Positions 56,819-64,000 of a stretch of DNA of 64,000 nt are shown in pieces. The position numbers were made by a program, and so were the translations under genes. Source of the DNA: an uncultured Polaribacter sp. (GTDB lineage: Bacteria; Bacteroidota; Bacteroidia; Flavobacteriales; Flavobacteriaceae); the NCBI GenBank assembly GCA_913047375.1, contig CAJWTV010000002.1, positions 62,001 through 126,000 of the forward strand, written 5' to 3'. A model generated the notes under the pieces. The model was not told where the DNA came from. It was given only the letters and a program-made list of their open reading frames with translations, and did not search any database. The first letter of the stretch is position 1. Each line of letters starts with the position of its first letter.

Positions 56819-58432
56819 TTAATAAACTCTCTCTCCATTTAGAAATGTACTAATCACTTTTGTTTTTGGAATTTCTGCACCTTCAATTTCCATTATATTT
56901 TGATCTAAAATAACAAAGTCTGCAAATTTTCCATTTTCAATGCTCCCTTTTTCATCTTCTTCAAAATTAGAGTACGCAGCCCAAATGGTCATTCCTTTTA
57001 GTGTTTCATCTCGTGATAACGAATTTTCTATTTGAAAGCCGTTCTTAGGTAAATCATTTAGATCTTTTCTAATTGTTGCTGCATAAAAAGTTAAAAAAGG
57101 ATTTACTTGTTCTACGGGAAAATCTGTTCCTAAGGCAATTTTGCCATAGATGTTTAATAATTTTTTATATGCATACGCGCCTTTCATACGTTTTTCCCCA
57201 ACTCTAGCTTTAGCCCAATACATATCTGATGTCGCATGTGTAGGTTGAACTGATGGTATGATATTTTCAAATTTTATAAAATCTTCATTTGAAATGATTT
57301 GCGCATGCTCAATCCTCCATCTTCTATTTTTACTATTTTCTAAAACTTCTTTATATGTTTTTAACATCCAGGTATTAGCAGAATCTCCAATAGCATGAGT
57401 GTTCATCTGATAGTCTGATGCTGCAATTTGTTTTGCTATTTCTTGATACCTTTTTGAGGGGTATATTAATGCTCCAAAATGATTTTCTCTGTCAGTATAT
57501 GGCTTTCGCATCGCAGCACCTCTAGACCCCAAAGCACCGTCACCATAAACTTTGAAAGAACGCACATTTAATCTATTTGTTTTTATGATTCCTTTATTAG
57601 TGTAATAGTCTAAATCTTCTTGAGAATCTCCAGAAACCATAGCATAAATTCTGATTTTTAAATCTTTAGCTTGTTGAAGGCTATCAATTAATTCTATTGT
57701 TTGCCTCTTTAATCCAGCATCATCAATTGTCGTTAAACCATAAGAAAAAGATATTTTTTGGGCTTCTAATAATCCCTGTATAGCTTCATTTCTTGTAGTT
57801 GAAGGAAATTTGATAAAATCCATTGCCGCATCAATTAAGACTCCAGTCATTTCCCCATCTTTAATTATAATTTCACCACCAGTAACTTTGGTGTTTTTTG
57901 TGATTCCAGACAAGTTAATTGCAGCCTGATTAACAAGTAGTGCGTGGCCATCAACTCTACTAACAGCAACAGGAATATTTGGAAATAACATATCCAATTT
58001 TTTTTTTGTCGGAAATACTTTTATTTTCCAATCGTTTTGGTCCCAACCACGACCTGTTATAAAAGATGTTTTCTTTTCTTTTTGAAATAACACAATTTTG
58101 TTTAACACTTCGTCATAACTTTTAGTGCCTTCTAAACTTACTTTTTGCTGTTGAAGACCCATTCTATAGAAATGGCAATGTGCATCAATTAAACCCGGAA
58201 CAATAGTCTTATTTTTAGCATCTATGGTCTTTAATGCGTCATATTTTTTTAAAATCTCTTCATTTGTACCTGTGCTAATAAACTTACCATCCTTTATTGC
58301 AAAAGCCTCTACTGTATCAAAAGAATTATTAACAGTATATGTTTTTGAATTGATTATAATTAAATCTGCTTTTTCTTTTTTACAAGAAAGCATAAATAAT
58401 AAAAGTATAAATAGAAAAATTATTTGTTTCAT
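56819..58432 (-). CDS. Amidohydrolase (YtcJ-like), lipoprotein
   Basis: A 537-residue metal-dependent amidohydrolase with a lipoprotein signal (MKQIIFLFILLLFMLSC, Cys 17). The metal motif HxH is in VPGLIDAHCHF, with the YtcJ-type insert and later His/Asp in MNTHAIGDSAN, RIEHAQI and ALGTDFPVEQVNP. Such enzymes hydrolyse amides of unknown nature; position in the envelope suggests an external substrate. The start overlaps the stop of the DoxX-like gene (TAATG), so translation is likely coupled. Confidence 0.93.
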   Translation of the reverse strand: MKQIIFLFILLLFMLSCKKEKADLIIINSKTYTVNNSFDTVEAFAIKDGKFISTGTNEEILKKYDALKTIDAKNKTIVPGLIDAHCHFYRMGLQQQKVSLEGTKSYDEVLNKIVLFQKEKKTSFITGRGWDQNDWKIKVFPTKKKLDMLFPNIPVAVSRVDGHALLVNQAAINLSGITKNTKVTGGEIIIKDGEMTGVLIDAAMDFIKFPSTTRNEAIQGLLEAQKISFSYGLTTIDDAGLKRQTIELIDSLQQAKDLKIRIYAMVSGDSQEDLDYYTNKGIIKTNRLNVRSFKVYGDGALGSRGAAMRKPYTDRENHFGALIYPSKRYQEIAKQIAASDYQMNTHAIGDSANTWMLKTYKEVLENSKNRRWRIEHAQIISNEDFIKFENIIPSVQPTHATSDMYWAKARVGEKRMKGAYAYKKLLNIYGKIALGTDFPVEQVNPFLTFYAATIRKDLNDLPKNGFQIENSLSRDETLKGMTIWAAYSNFEEDEKGSIENGKFADFVILDQNIMEIEGAEIPKTKVISTFLNGERVY

Positions 58433-58791
58433 TAATGGATATAAATTAAATATGATAAATACATTAGTAAAAATTGTACGGGAATTCTAATAATTGCTAA
58501 TCTTTTTGAACCTATAGCTGGCCTACTTTTAGTAACGTCCCAAATGTGAATTGGTAAAAATAAAATCATTAAAATAAAAACACCAATAGCAGCTTCACTA
58601 CTTGTTTTACTCGACATTAAGCACGTTCCTAACATAATTTCAATAAATCCAAAAATATAATTTATAGATAGTTTTGGTAAGAAATCAGGAATAAAGTGTT
58701 TAAAATTTTTAGGCTTTACAATATGCACCATACCAGCATATATCAAGAAAAAACTAAAAACAAGCCTTAAAACTAGCATAGAAGTTTCCAT
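58432..58791 (-). CDS. DoxX-like membrane protein
   Basis: A 119-residue protein with four hydrophobic segments starting METSMLVLRLVFSFFLIYAG, and containing GMVHIVKPKNF, FIEIMLGTCLM and LPIHIWDVTKSRPAIG. This is the pattern of the small DoxX/DoxD-like family of inner-membrane proteins, whose function is unclear. It lies four bases after the M28 peptidase gene and overlaps the amidohydrolase start, so it belongs to the same operon. Confidence 0.8.
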   Translation of the reverse strand: METSMLVLRLVFSFFLIYAGMVHIVKPKNFKHFIPDFLPKLSINYIFGFIEIMLGTCLMSSKTSSEAAIGVFILMILFLPIHIWDVTKSRPAIGSKRLAIIRIPVQFLLMYLSYLIYIH

Positions 58792-58795
58792 TAAT

Positions 58796-60229
58796 TTATA
58801 GTTTTATAGGAGTGTTATTATACAAGTATTTATCCATTAAATAAATAATACTTGCCATGGATGCACTTCCAAGTTCTAACTCTCGTTTGTTTACTTTGTC
58901 AAATGTATCGATAGTTGTGTGGTGATAATCAAAATAACGCTGACTGTCTGGTCGATACCCAACTAGAGTGACGTTTTCTCCTTTTAAAGGAGAAATATCC
59001 GCTCCACTTCCTCCTTCATCAATGTCATGAAGTCCATATGGAGACAGTAGTTTTTTCCAGCTTTGTAAAAGTTTTGTATTAGCAATATTTGCATCAATAG
59101 AAAATCCTCTAGGTGTATGACCTCCTGCATCAGACTCTAAACCTCCAATATGATTTTCTTTGTTAAGTTTTGCCAACTCTGCATATTTTTTTGCTCCACG
59201 GGTTCCATTTTCTTCATTCATGAAAAAGACCACTCTCAACGTATTTTTGGGTTTAATATTATTCTTCTTAAATAACGCAGCAACTTCTAATGATTGCACA
59301 ATTCCTGTACCATCGTCATGAGCACCCTCAGCTAAATCCCAAGAATCTAAATGCCCTCCAACAACCATTATGTTTTCTGGAGTTTCACTTCCTGTAATTT
59401 GACCAATAACATTAAAAGACGGAGCATCCGGTAAGGTTTCACAATTTTGTTTGAAATAGAATGTTAATTTAGGATTTGTTTTTAAATCGGCACTTAATAT
59501 ATTAGCTGCTCTTGAGCTAATAGCAGCGGTTGGAATGTATTTTTCTTTTGGTAAATCTCCATAACTCATTGTTCCTGTATGTGGGTAATCATCTACGCCA
59601 TTAGTCATAGAGCGGACAATGACACCTTTTGCGCCAAACTCACCACAAACTGCAGCTCCTCTAACTCGTTGACCAACACAGCCTCCATAAGCTGCAAAAG
59701 TATTAATTAATGTATTATCGAACGGTCTATTGAAAAATACAATTTTTCCTTTCATCTTTTCGCCTAAAGCTTTTGCTTCTTCTAAACTTTTCACTTCAAT
59801 AATTTCAGCCGAAACTCCTTTTTTTGAAGTGGCTACAGAGAATCCTAAAGCACAAATTGGTACATTTTTTTTCTTTCCATCTAATGAATAGTTTGCAACT
59901 TCTTTCTCACCACGAACCCAATGAGGAACCATGACCGGTTGAAGCCAAACAGAATCCAATCCAACACTCTTCATTAATTTCTCTCCCCAGATTACTGCTT
60001 TTGCAGCTTCTTTTGAACCAGAGAGTCTTCCTCCTATATTCTGAGTCAAATCTCTTAACCATTCATAAGACTCTCCTTCTACTAAGACAGAATTGAATAG
60101 TGTCTTGATATTAGTAGAATCTATTTTTTCCTCTTTGGATAATTTTTTTGAAGTTATAATTCTCTCTTGTTTTTGGATACAAGAAAATGCAAATATTGAT
60201 AAAGAAAGCAATAAAATTATTTTTTTCAT
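58796..60229 (-). CDS. M28 family metallo-aminopeptidase, lipoprotein
   Basis: A 477-residue secreted peptidase with a lipoprotein signal (Cys 17, FAFSC). The two-zinc site of family M28 is clear: GGHLDSWDLAEGAHDDGTG, NEENGTRG with the catalytic Glu, ESDAGGHTP and the last His in DYHHTTIDTF. A PA-type insert (about 135-260, containing GGCVGQRVRGAA) is present as in plasma glutamate carboxypeptidase relatives. It heads a minus-strand operon with the DoxX-like, amidohydrolase and FKBP genes. Confidence 0.94.
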   Translation of the reverse strand: MKKIILLLSLSIFAFSCIQKQERIITSKKLSKEEKIDSTNIKTLFNSVLVEGESYEWLRDLTQNIGGRLSGSKEAAKAVIWGEKLMKSVGLDSVWLQPVMVPHWVRGEKEVANYSLDGKKKNVPICALGFSVATSKKGVSAEIIEVKSLEEAKALGEKMKGKIVFFNRPFDNTLINTFAAYGGCVGQRVRGAAVCGEFGAKGVIVRSMTNGVDDYPHTGTMSYGDLPKEKYIPTAAISSRAANILSADLKTNPKLTFYFKQNCETLPDAPSFNVIGQITGSETPENIMVVGGHLDSWDLAEGAHDDGTGIVQSLEVAALFKKNNIKPKNTLRVVFFMNEENGTRGAKKYAELAKLNKENHIGGLESDAGGHTPRGFSIDANIANTKLLQSWKKLLSPYGLHDIDEGGSGADISPLKGENVTLVGYRPDSQRYFDYHHTTIDTFDKVNKRELELGSASMASIIYLMDKYLYNNTPIKL

Positions 60230-60297
60230 TTTTGAAAGATTAGTTAAAGTTTAAATTTACAATAAATGAATTAGATAAAGCAGGCAATTATTTGTAA

Positions 60298-62049
60298 TTA
60301 AAAATCAAATTTATAAGTTAATCCAGTTAAAGCTTGGAAACCCTGAACATCAAAATTTGCAAATATTTGGTAATTTATGTTTAGCACATTATTTAATTTT
60401 AAGAACACAGAAAATTTATCATTAAAGTGATAACCTCCATTTAAATTTAAATCTACAAAAGAATTTAATCTAATAAATTTTGTCCTGATTACGTCAGATA
60501 CAATTTTTCTATCTCCTACAAAGAAAATATTTGTAGTAGCATACCATTTGTCATTTTTATAACCTGCTGAAAGGGTGGCCTGTAATTGAGGTAAATTCCA
60601 TGCTTGATATTCATTCTTAACTTGATAAGTATCATATTTTAAGGTTATGCCAGTGGTAATATTTTTTGTTATATCATGTTCGAACTCACCGAGTAAAGAA
60701 GAAGTTATTACGTCACTATATATCACTCCAAAAGAGTTCCCATATTCGTATCCTTCTAAAAAGGTGCTATTTGTTAATATTAAAGTTCCATCTGATTTTG
60801 AATTATTCCTCACAAATAAAGGTTTGTCTTCTTCTTTTTTATAACTGGCTTTAATATTAAAGCTCATATCTTTATTAAATTGACCATTAGTACCAATAAA
60901 AGCATTGACTGTTTCACTAGTCTGTGTTATAAATAGGGTAGGAGAAACATACGGGTTTTGATCACTAAAGCCTTTGTATGTATTTGTTTTCAATCCTCCT
61001 GTAGCTCCGGTATATAAGGTTATTGAGTTTTTAATTGATTTTGATATTTTTACTTCAGGATAAATTAAAATATTATTTTTATTATTTTCCCTATCGAATG
61101 AAGCAAATAATTTCACGCCAGTCCTAAATAAAAAATCATTGAATGAAAAATGATAATTAGGTTCTATCTTTGCTGTAATTATCGAATAACTTATTTCAGA
61201 ATTCCCATTATAGTCTTTCTTGAAATTCCCATTTAGAATCTCGATATTGGTATCAAACGAAAGATCATTTAAATTGTTATTAATAAAGTCTAGAGGGAAA
61301 TTAAATTCCGTCCCTAAAAATATATTTACCTCACTACTATTATATTCATCAGAAAAGTACGAGGCGGATAAAGAACTTTTCTTTAGGAAGGAATCTTTAA
61401 ATTCTAAATCTCCAACTATTTGAGAGTAATTAAAGGTTTGTTGTGAATCTATATAATCAACAATTATACTTTGTTTTAAATATTCAGATAACCCATACCA
61501 GTTATATTTACTTTGACTCGAATTCAGAGTCACCGTCCAATCAAAATATCGTTTTTGTTGATTGAAGTATACTTTAGTATTGAAGTTAGAAAACTTACTA
61601 TTCAATACGGAGTTCCTAACATTATCATTAGAAGATATATACTTTGTATATAAACCCATATTATTTTTAAAACGAGTAGCATAGTGCATAGATGCCTCTA
61701 AAAAAGGAGTTGTATAGTTTCCAATACCAGCAGCTATATAGTTTTCGTAGATTCGCTCTTTTACTCCAAAATCAAGACCTTTGACAACTCCTGTTTTTGG
61801 AATAAAAGTTGAGGCAACTGGAACGGAGGATATAGAATAGATTAATCTCTTTTTTTTACTCTTCTCAAGTAGTTTTATTTTAGGGATACTTTTAATCTTA
61901 TTTGCGTCTGCAATTTTTGGATTGTACGAAGTTATTATATTTACAACCTCAGTTTTTATAGTATCTTTTTTACTTTCTTTCTTTTTTTCTTGCGCATTAA
62001 ATTCAATAAAAGAAATTAACATTAGAAATAATAGGAGAATTTTCTTCAT
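60298..62049 (-). CDS. Outer-membrane beta-barrel protein (TonB-receptor-like)
   Basis: A 583-residue protein with signal peptide (about 1-19, FIEFNAQ) and a long series of alternating hydrophobic/polar strands typical of a beta-barrel; the last strand FQALTGLTYKFDF ends in Phe, the outer-membrane insertion signal. The N-terminal 90 residues (VNIITSYNPKIADANKIKSIPKI) do not form a full plug domain, so it is not a normal TonB-dependent receptor but resembles its barrel half. The ATG overlaps the stop of the TPR gene upstream (TAATG), pointing to a joint function of the two proteins. Substrate unknown. Confidence 0.85.
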   Translation of the reverse strand: MKKILLLFLMLISFIEFNAQEKKKESKKDTIKTEVVNIITSYNPKIADANKIKSIPKIKLLEKSKKKRLIYSISSVPVASTFIPKTGVVKGLDFGVKERIYENYIAAGIGNYTTPFLEASMHYATRFKNNMGLYTKYISSNDNVRNSVLNSKFSNFNTKVYFNQQKRYFDWTVTLNSSQSKYNWYGLSEYLKQSIIVDYIDSQQTFNYSQIVGDLEFKDSFLKKSSLSASYFSDEYNSSEVNIFLGTEFNFPLDFINNNLNDLSFDTNIEILNGNFKKDYNGNSEISYSIITAKIEPNYHFSFNDFLFRTGVKLFASFDRENNKNNILIYPEVKISKSIKNSITLYTGATGGLKTNTYKGFSDQNPYVSPTLFITQTSETVNAFIGTNGQFNKDMSFNIKASYKKEEDKPLFVRNNSKSDGTLILTNSTFLEGYEYGNSFGVIYSDVITSSLLGEFEHDITKNITTGITLKYDTYQVKNEYQAWNLPQLQATLSAGYKNDKWYATTNIFFVGDRKIVSDVIRTKFIRLNSFVDLNLNGGYHFNDKFSVFLKLNNVLNINYQIFANFDVQGFQALTGLTYKFDF

Positions 62050-64000
62050 TAATTTTTCTTTTTTTCTTCTTTAATAGTTTCTTCAATTTTATTGACAACA
62101 GAATTATTTCTTTTAGCTTCGTTAGCTTTAATATTATTTAATTCTAATTTTGCTTCTACAATTACATCGTCAAACTCTTTGAAATTTTCAATAATGTTTT
62201 CTAAGACATAAGTTGCCTGGTAAACATCATTTAAACCATTGTAATTTTTAGCCATTAGCACATAGCTTTTTACCCCCCAATATTTATATGTAGAATAGTT
62301 AGAAATAAGTTTTTGTATTATTTTATTAGAACTTTCATATTCTATATTTTTACTTTTAAAGTAAGCATTATAATATATAGACTCTGCTTTTAATTCACCG
62401 GTAGCACTATTTTCGACCTCATTATAAAATTCTTTAGAGGTTTTTATGTCATCGGTCATCAAAGCTGATCTTGCAATGATTATTTTCGCGTCATTTACTA
62501 TAATAGCGTCTAATTTTTCTTTTGAAAGTATTTTTTTAGCGTATTCGATTGATTGCGAGTATGCTTGTGTTTTATAAAATCCTCGCATTAAATTACTTTG
62601 AGCATATAAAATATTTGCTGGTGAATTAGCTTCCTCTTCCAATCTTAATAATAACGGGTAAGCCTCTTTGAAGTCCTCTTTTAAAAGATATATTTGTGAT
62701 AGTTTATTTAGCGATTCTTCACTAAATTCAGTTTGTTCTTCTGATAAAATAATAGTGAAAGCAGTGATGGCTTTTTCATAAAATCCCTCGTCATATAAAG
62801 TTTCTGCCAAATAGAAGTTAGCTTTTAGCTTGTGTATACCATCAGGGAAACTAGTTGTATAATTATATAAACTAGATATAGTTTTCTCTTTGTCTATAGC
62901 TTCTAAAAAAAACTTTTCTGCGGCTGCAAAGGTTGCATTGTCTATATCAGAATTGGATATGTTAACGAATTTTAATCCTTTTATCCAACTAACGTAATCA
63001 TCAATTTTATCATTGTCTATGTATATGTTTTTTGCATTTTCAACAGCTTCAAATGCCTCTGGAGAATTGGGATATAATTTAACAGTTCTTTTATATTTAC
63101 TCAATGCTTCTTCATTTTTGCCATCATTATAATACAGTAACCCTTGTCTCACTAATGCTTTTGGTATAAAAATACTTTTAGGATGTTTATCTAAGAGAGT
63201 TTCATATGCTACATGTGAACTAATGTTTTCTTTAATTTTCGCAAAAGTATTTCCTAGTTGAAATAACGCGTCGTCTTTTAACGATGATTTGCTATAGGTA
63301 TTTATAACTTTTTTTAATGCATTAATTTTAGCTTGATTGTTATCAGTGAATCCAAGACTCATTCCAATTTGATATTGAGCATAATCGGATTCTATTCCAG
63401 ATAAATCGATGACATTTTGATAAGAAATAGCTCCTTTTTTATATTCTCTTATTGCAAAATAACTATCACCTAGACGAATAAAAGCATCATTTAATATAGT
63501 GTTCTCAAGAGTTTTATTTTTTGTAGTACTTTTAAAATAAGAGATTGCTTTTTCGTATTCTTTTAGTTTAAAATAATTGTATCCAATGTTATAATCTAAT
63601 TGAGGGAACTCTGAGTTATTTTTTGGTTTTAAAGAATTTTTTAAAATAATAAAATTAGCGAGGGACTCTTTATACTGCTTTAATTGATATTGTGCTTCTG
63701 CTTCCCAGTATGTTGCTTTTGATACAACTTTTTTATTTGTTGTTTTTTTAGCGTTTTTTATAAAAGGGAGTGCTTCTTTAATTTTTTTTAATCGATATAA
63801 TTGAATTCCTCTATAAAGAGATACTTCCAAAATAATTTTATTATTTTCTTTTGATCTATTTTTTGATAAGTAATTGATCGCTCCTAGATAATCTTGTTGG
63901 TGTAAAAAAGAGTTAATAACTAAGTTATTGATTTCTTTATAAGACTTAGATTTTGGATATGCTTTTAAATAATCCTGTAAAACATCAGCTACTCTTTGAA
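62049..64000 (-). CDS. Large TPR protein (N-terminus beyond window edge)
   Basis: The frame is open from the right window edge to the TAA at 62049, giving 650 codons; the true start lies outside. A TTG at 63830 is a possible internal start, but the TPR pattern continues upstream of it (YPKSKSYKEINNLVINSFLHQQDYL), so the protein is surely longer. It consists of repeated helix pairs of TPR type, for example YNIGYNYFKLKEYEKAISYFK, FIRLGDSYFAIREYKKG and FQLGNTFAKI, and a Lys/Glu-rich end. Together with the overlapping barrel gene it probably forms an envelope complex, the TPR part acting in the periplasm. Such TPR-barrel pairs are common in Bacteroidetes, but I cannot name the system. Confidence 0.82.
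   Translation of the reverse strand, partial: QRVADVLQDYLKAYPKSKSYKEINNLVINSFLHQQDYLGAINYLSKNRSKENNKIILEVSLYRGIQLYRLKKIKEALPFIKNAKKTTNKKVVSKATYWEAEAQYQLKQYKESLANFIILKNSLKPKNNSEFPQLDYNIGYNYFKLKEYEKAISYFKSTTKNKTLENTILNDAFIRLGDSYFAIREYKKGAISYQNVIDLSGIESDYAQYQIGMSLGFTDNNQAKINALKKVINTYSKSSLKDDALFQLGNTFAKIKENISSHVAYETLLDKHPKSIFIPKALVRQGLLYYNDGKNEEALSKYKRTVKLYPNSPEAFEAVENAKNIYIDNDKIDDYVSWIKGLKFVNISNSDIDNATFAAAEKFFLEAIDKEKTISSLYNYTTSFPDGIHKLKANFYLAETLYDEGFYEKAITAFTIILSEEQTEFSEESLNKLSQIYLLKEDFKEAYPLLLRLEEEANSPANILYAQSNLMRGFYKTQAYSQSIEYAKKILSKEKLDAIIVNDAKIIIARSALMTDDIKTSKEFYNEVENSATGELKAESIYYNAYFKSKNIEYESSNKIIQKLISNYSTYKYWGVKSYVLMAKNYNGLNDVYQATYVLENIIENFKEFDDVIVEAKLELNNIKANEAKRNNSVVNKIEETIKEEKKKN

Noticed and set aside
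56779-56838. 20-codon N-terminal extension of the FKBP lipoprotein
   Set aside because: Would overlap the amidohydrolase gene and hide a perfect lipoprotein signal beginning at 56778.

Overview
The window looks like a 64 kb piece of a low-GC chromosome from a marine-type member of the Flavobacteriaceae (Polaribacter/Tenacibaculum-like; the genus is a guess from protein style). The evidence is strongly AT-rich intergenic DNA, promoters of the Bacteroidetes form TTG-N19/20-TAnnTTTG instead of sigma70 boxes, almost no Shine-Dalgarno sequences, fused SecDF, a long-tailed FtsZ, several short LxxC lipoprotein signals and TonB-system parts. I see no tRNA, rRNA, insertion sequence, phage gene or CRISPR array. 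The gene content is mostly core chromosome.

Layout. (1) 1-3989, minus strand: a probable arsenosugar-biosynthesis operon, read from right to left: AhpD-like protein, radical SAM enzyme ArsS, glycosyltransferase, purine nucleoside phosphorylase, and the arsenite methyltransferase ArsM, which runs off the left edge. (2) 4164-15426: mixed housekeeping and accessory genes: fabD, an M16 peptidase lipoprotein, a DegT-type aminotransferase, a penicillin-acylase-like hydrolase, a nitroreductase, an AlkB-type membrane hydroxylase, an RluA pseudouridine synthase, engB and an alpha/beta hydrolase. (3) 15545-31093: a complete dcw cell-wall and division cluster, mraZ-rsmH-ftsL-ftsI-murE-mraY-murD-ftsW-murG-murC-ftsQ-ftsA-ftsZ, with a three-copy MraZ operator in front and a bidirectional terminator behind. 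(4) 31133-47871: aspartate aminotransferase, fatty acid desaturase, rsmG, secDF, an HPRT-adenylate kinase fusion, obgE, a small lipoprotein, a DUF456 membrane protein, a candidate small RNA, lysS, mdh, gyrB and asnB. (5) 48070-55675: the tryptophan operon trpE-G-D-(small membrane protein)-C-F-B-(DUF3050)-A, preceded by an attenuator that encodes a 15-residue leader peptide with three consecutive Trp codons. (6) 55694-64000, minus strand: an envelope block with a TPR protein (cut by the right edge), an outer-membrane beta-barrel, an M28 peptidase, a DoxX-like protein, an amidohydrolase, an FKBP lipoprotein and a small protein carrying only a TonB-receptor plug domain.

The observations most worth a second look are the trp leader attenuator, the two extra genes embedded in the trp operon (a heme-oxygenase-like DUF3050 protein and a 59-residue membrane protein), a promoter-to-terminator small RNA between the DUF456 gene and lysS, the arsenosugar cluster with a phosphorylase whose specificity residues fit an adenine nucleoside with a modified 5' position, the MraZ boxes, the CTG start of murE and the HPRT-Adk fusion. 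All alignments to known proteins were made by eye from memory; no database search was run.
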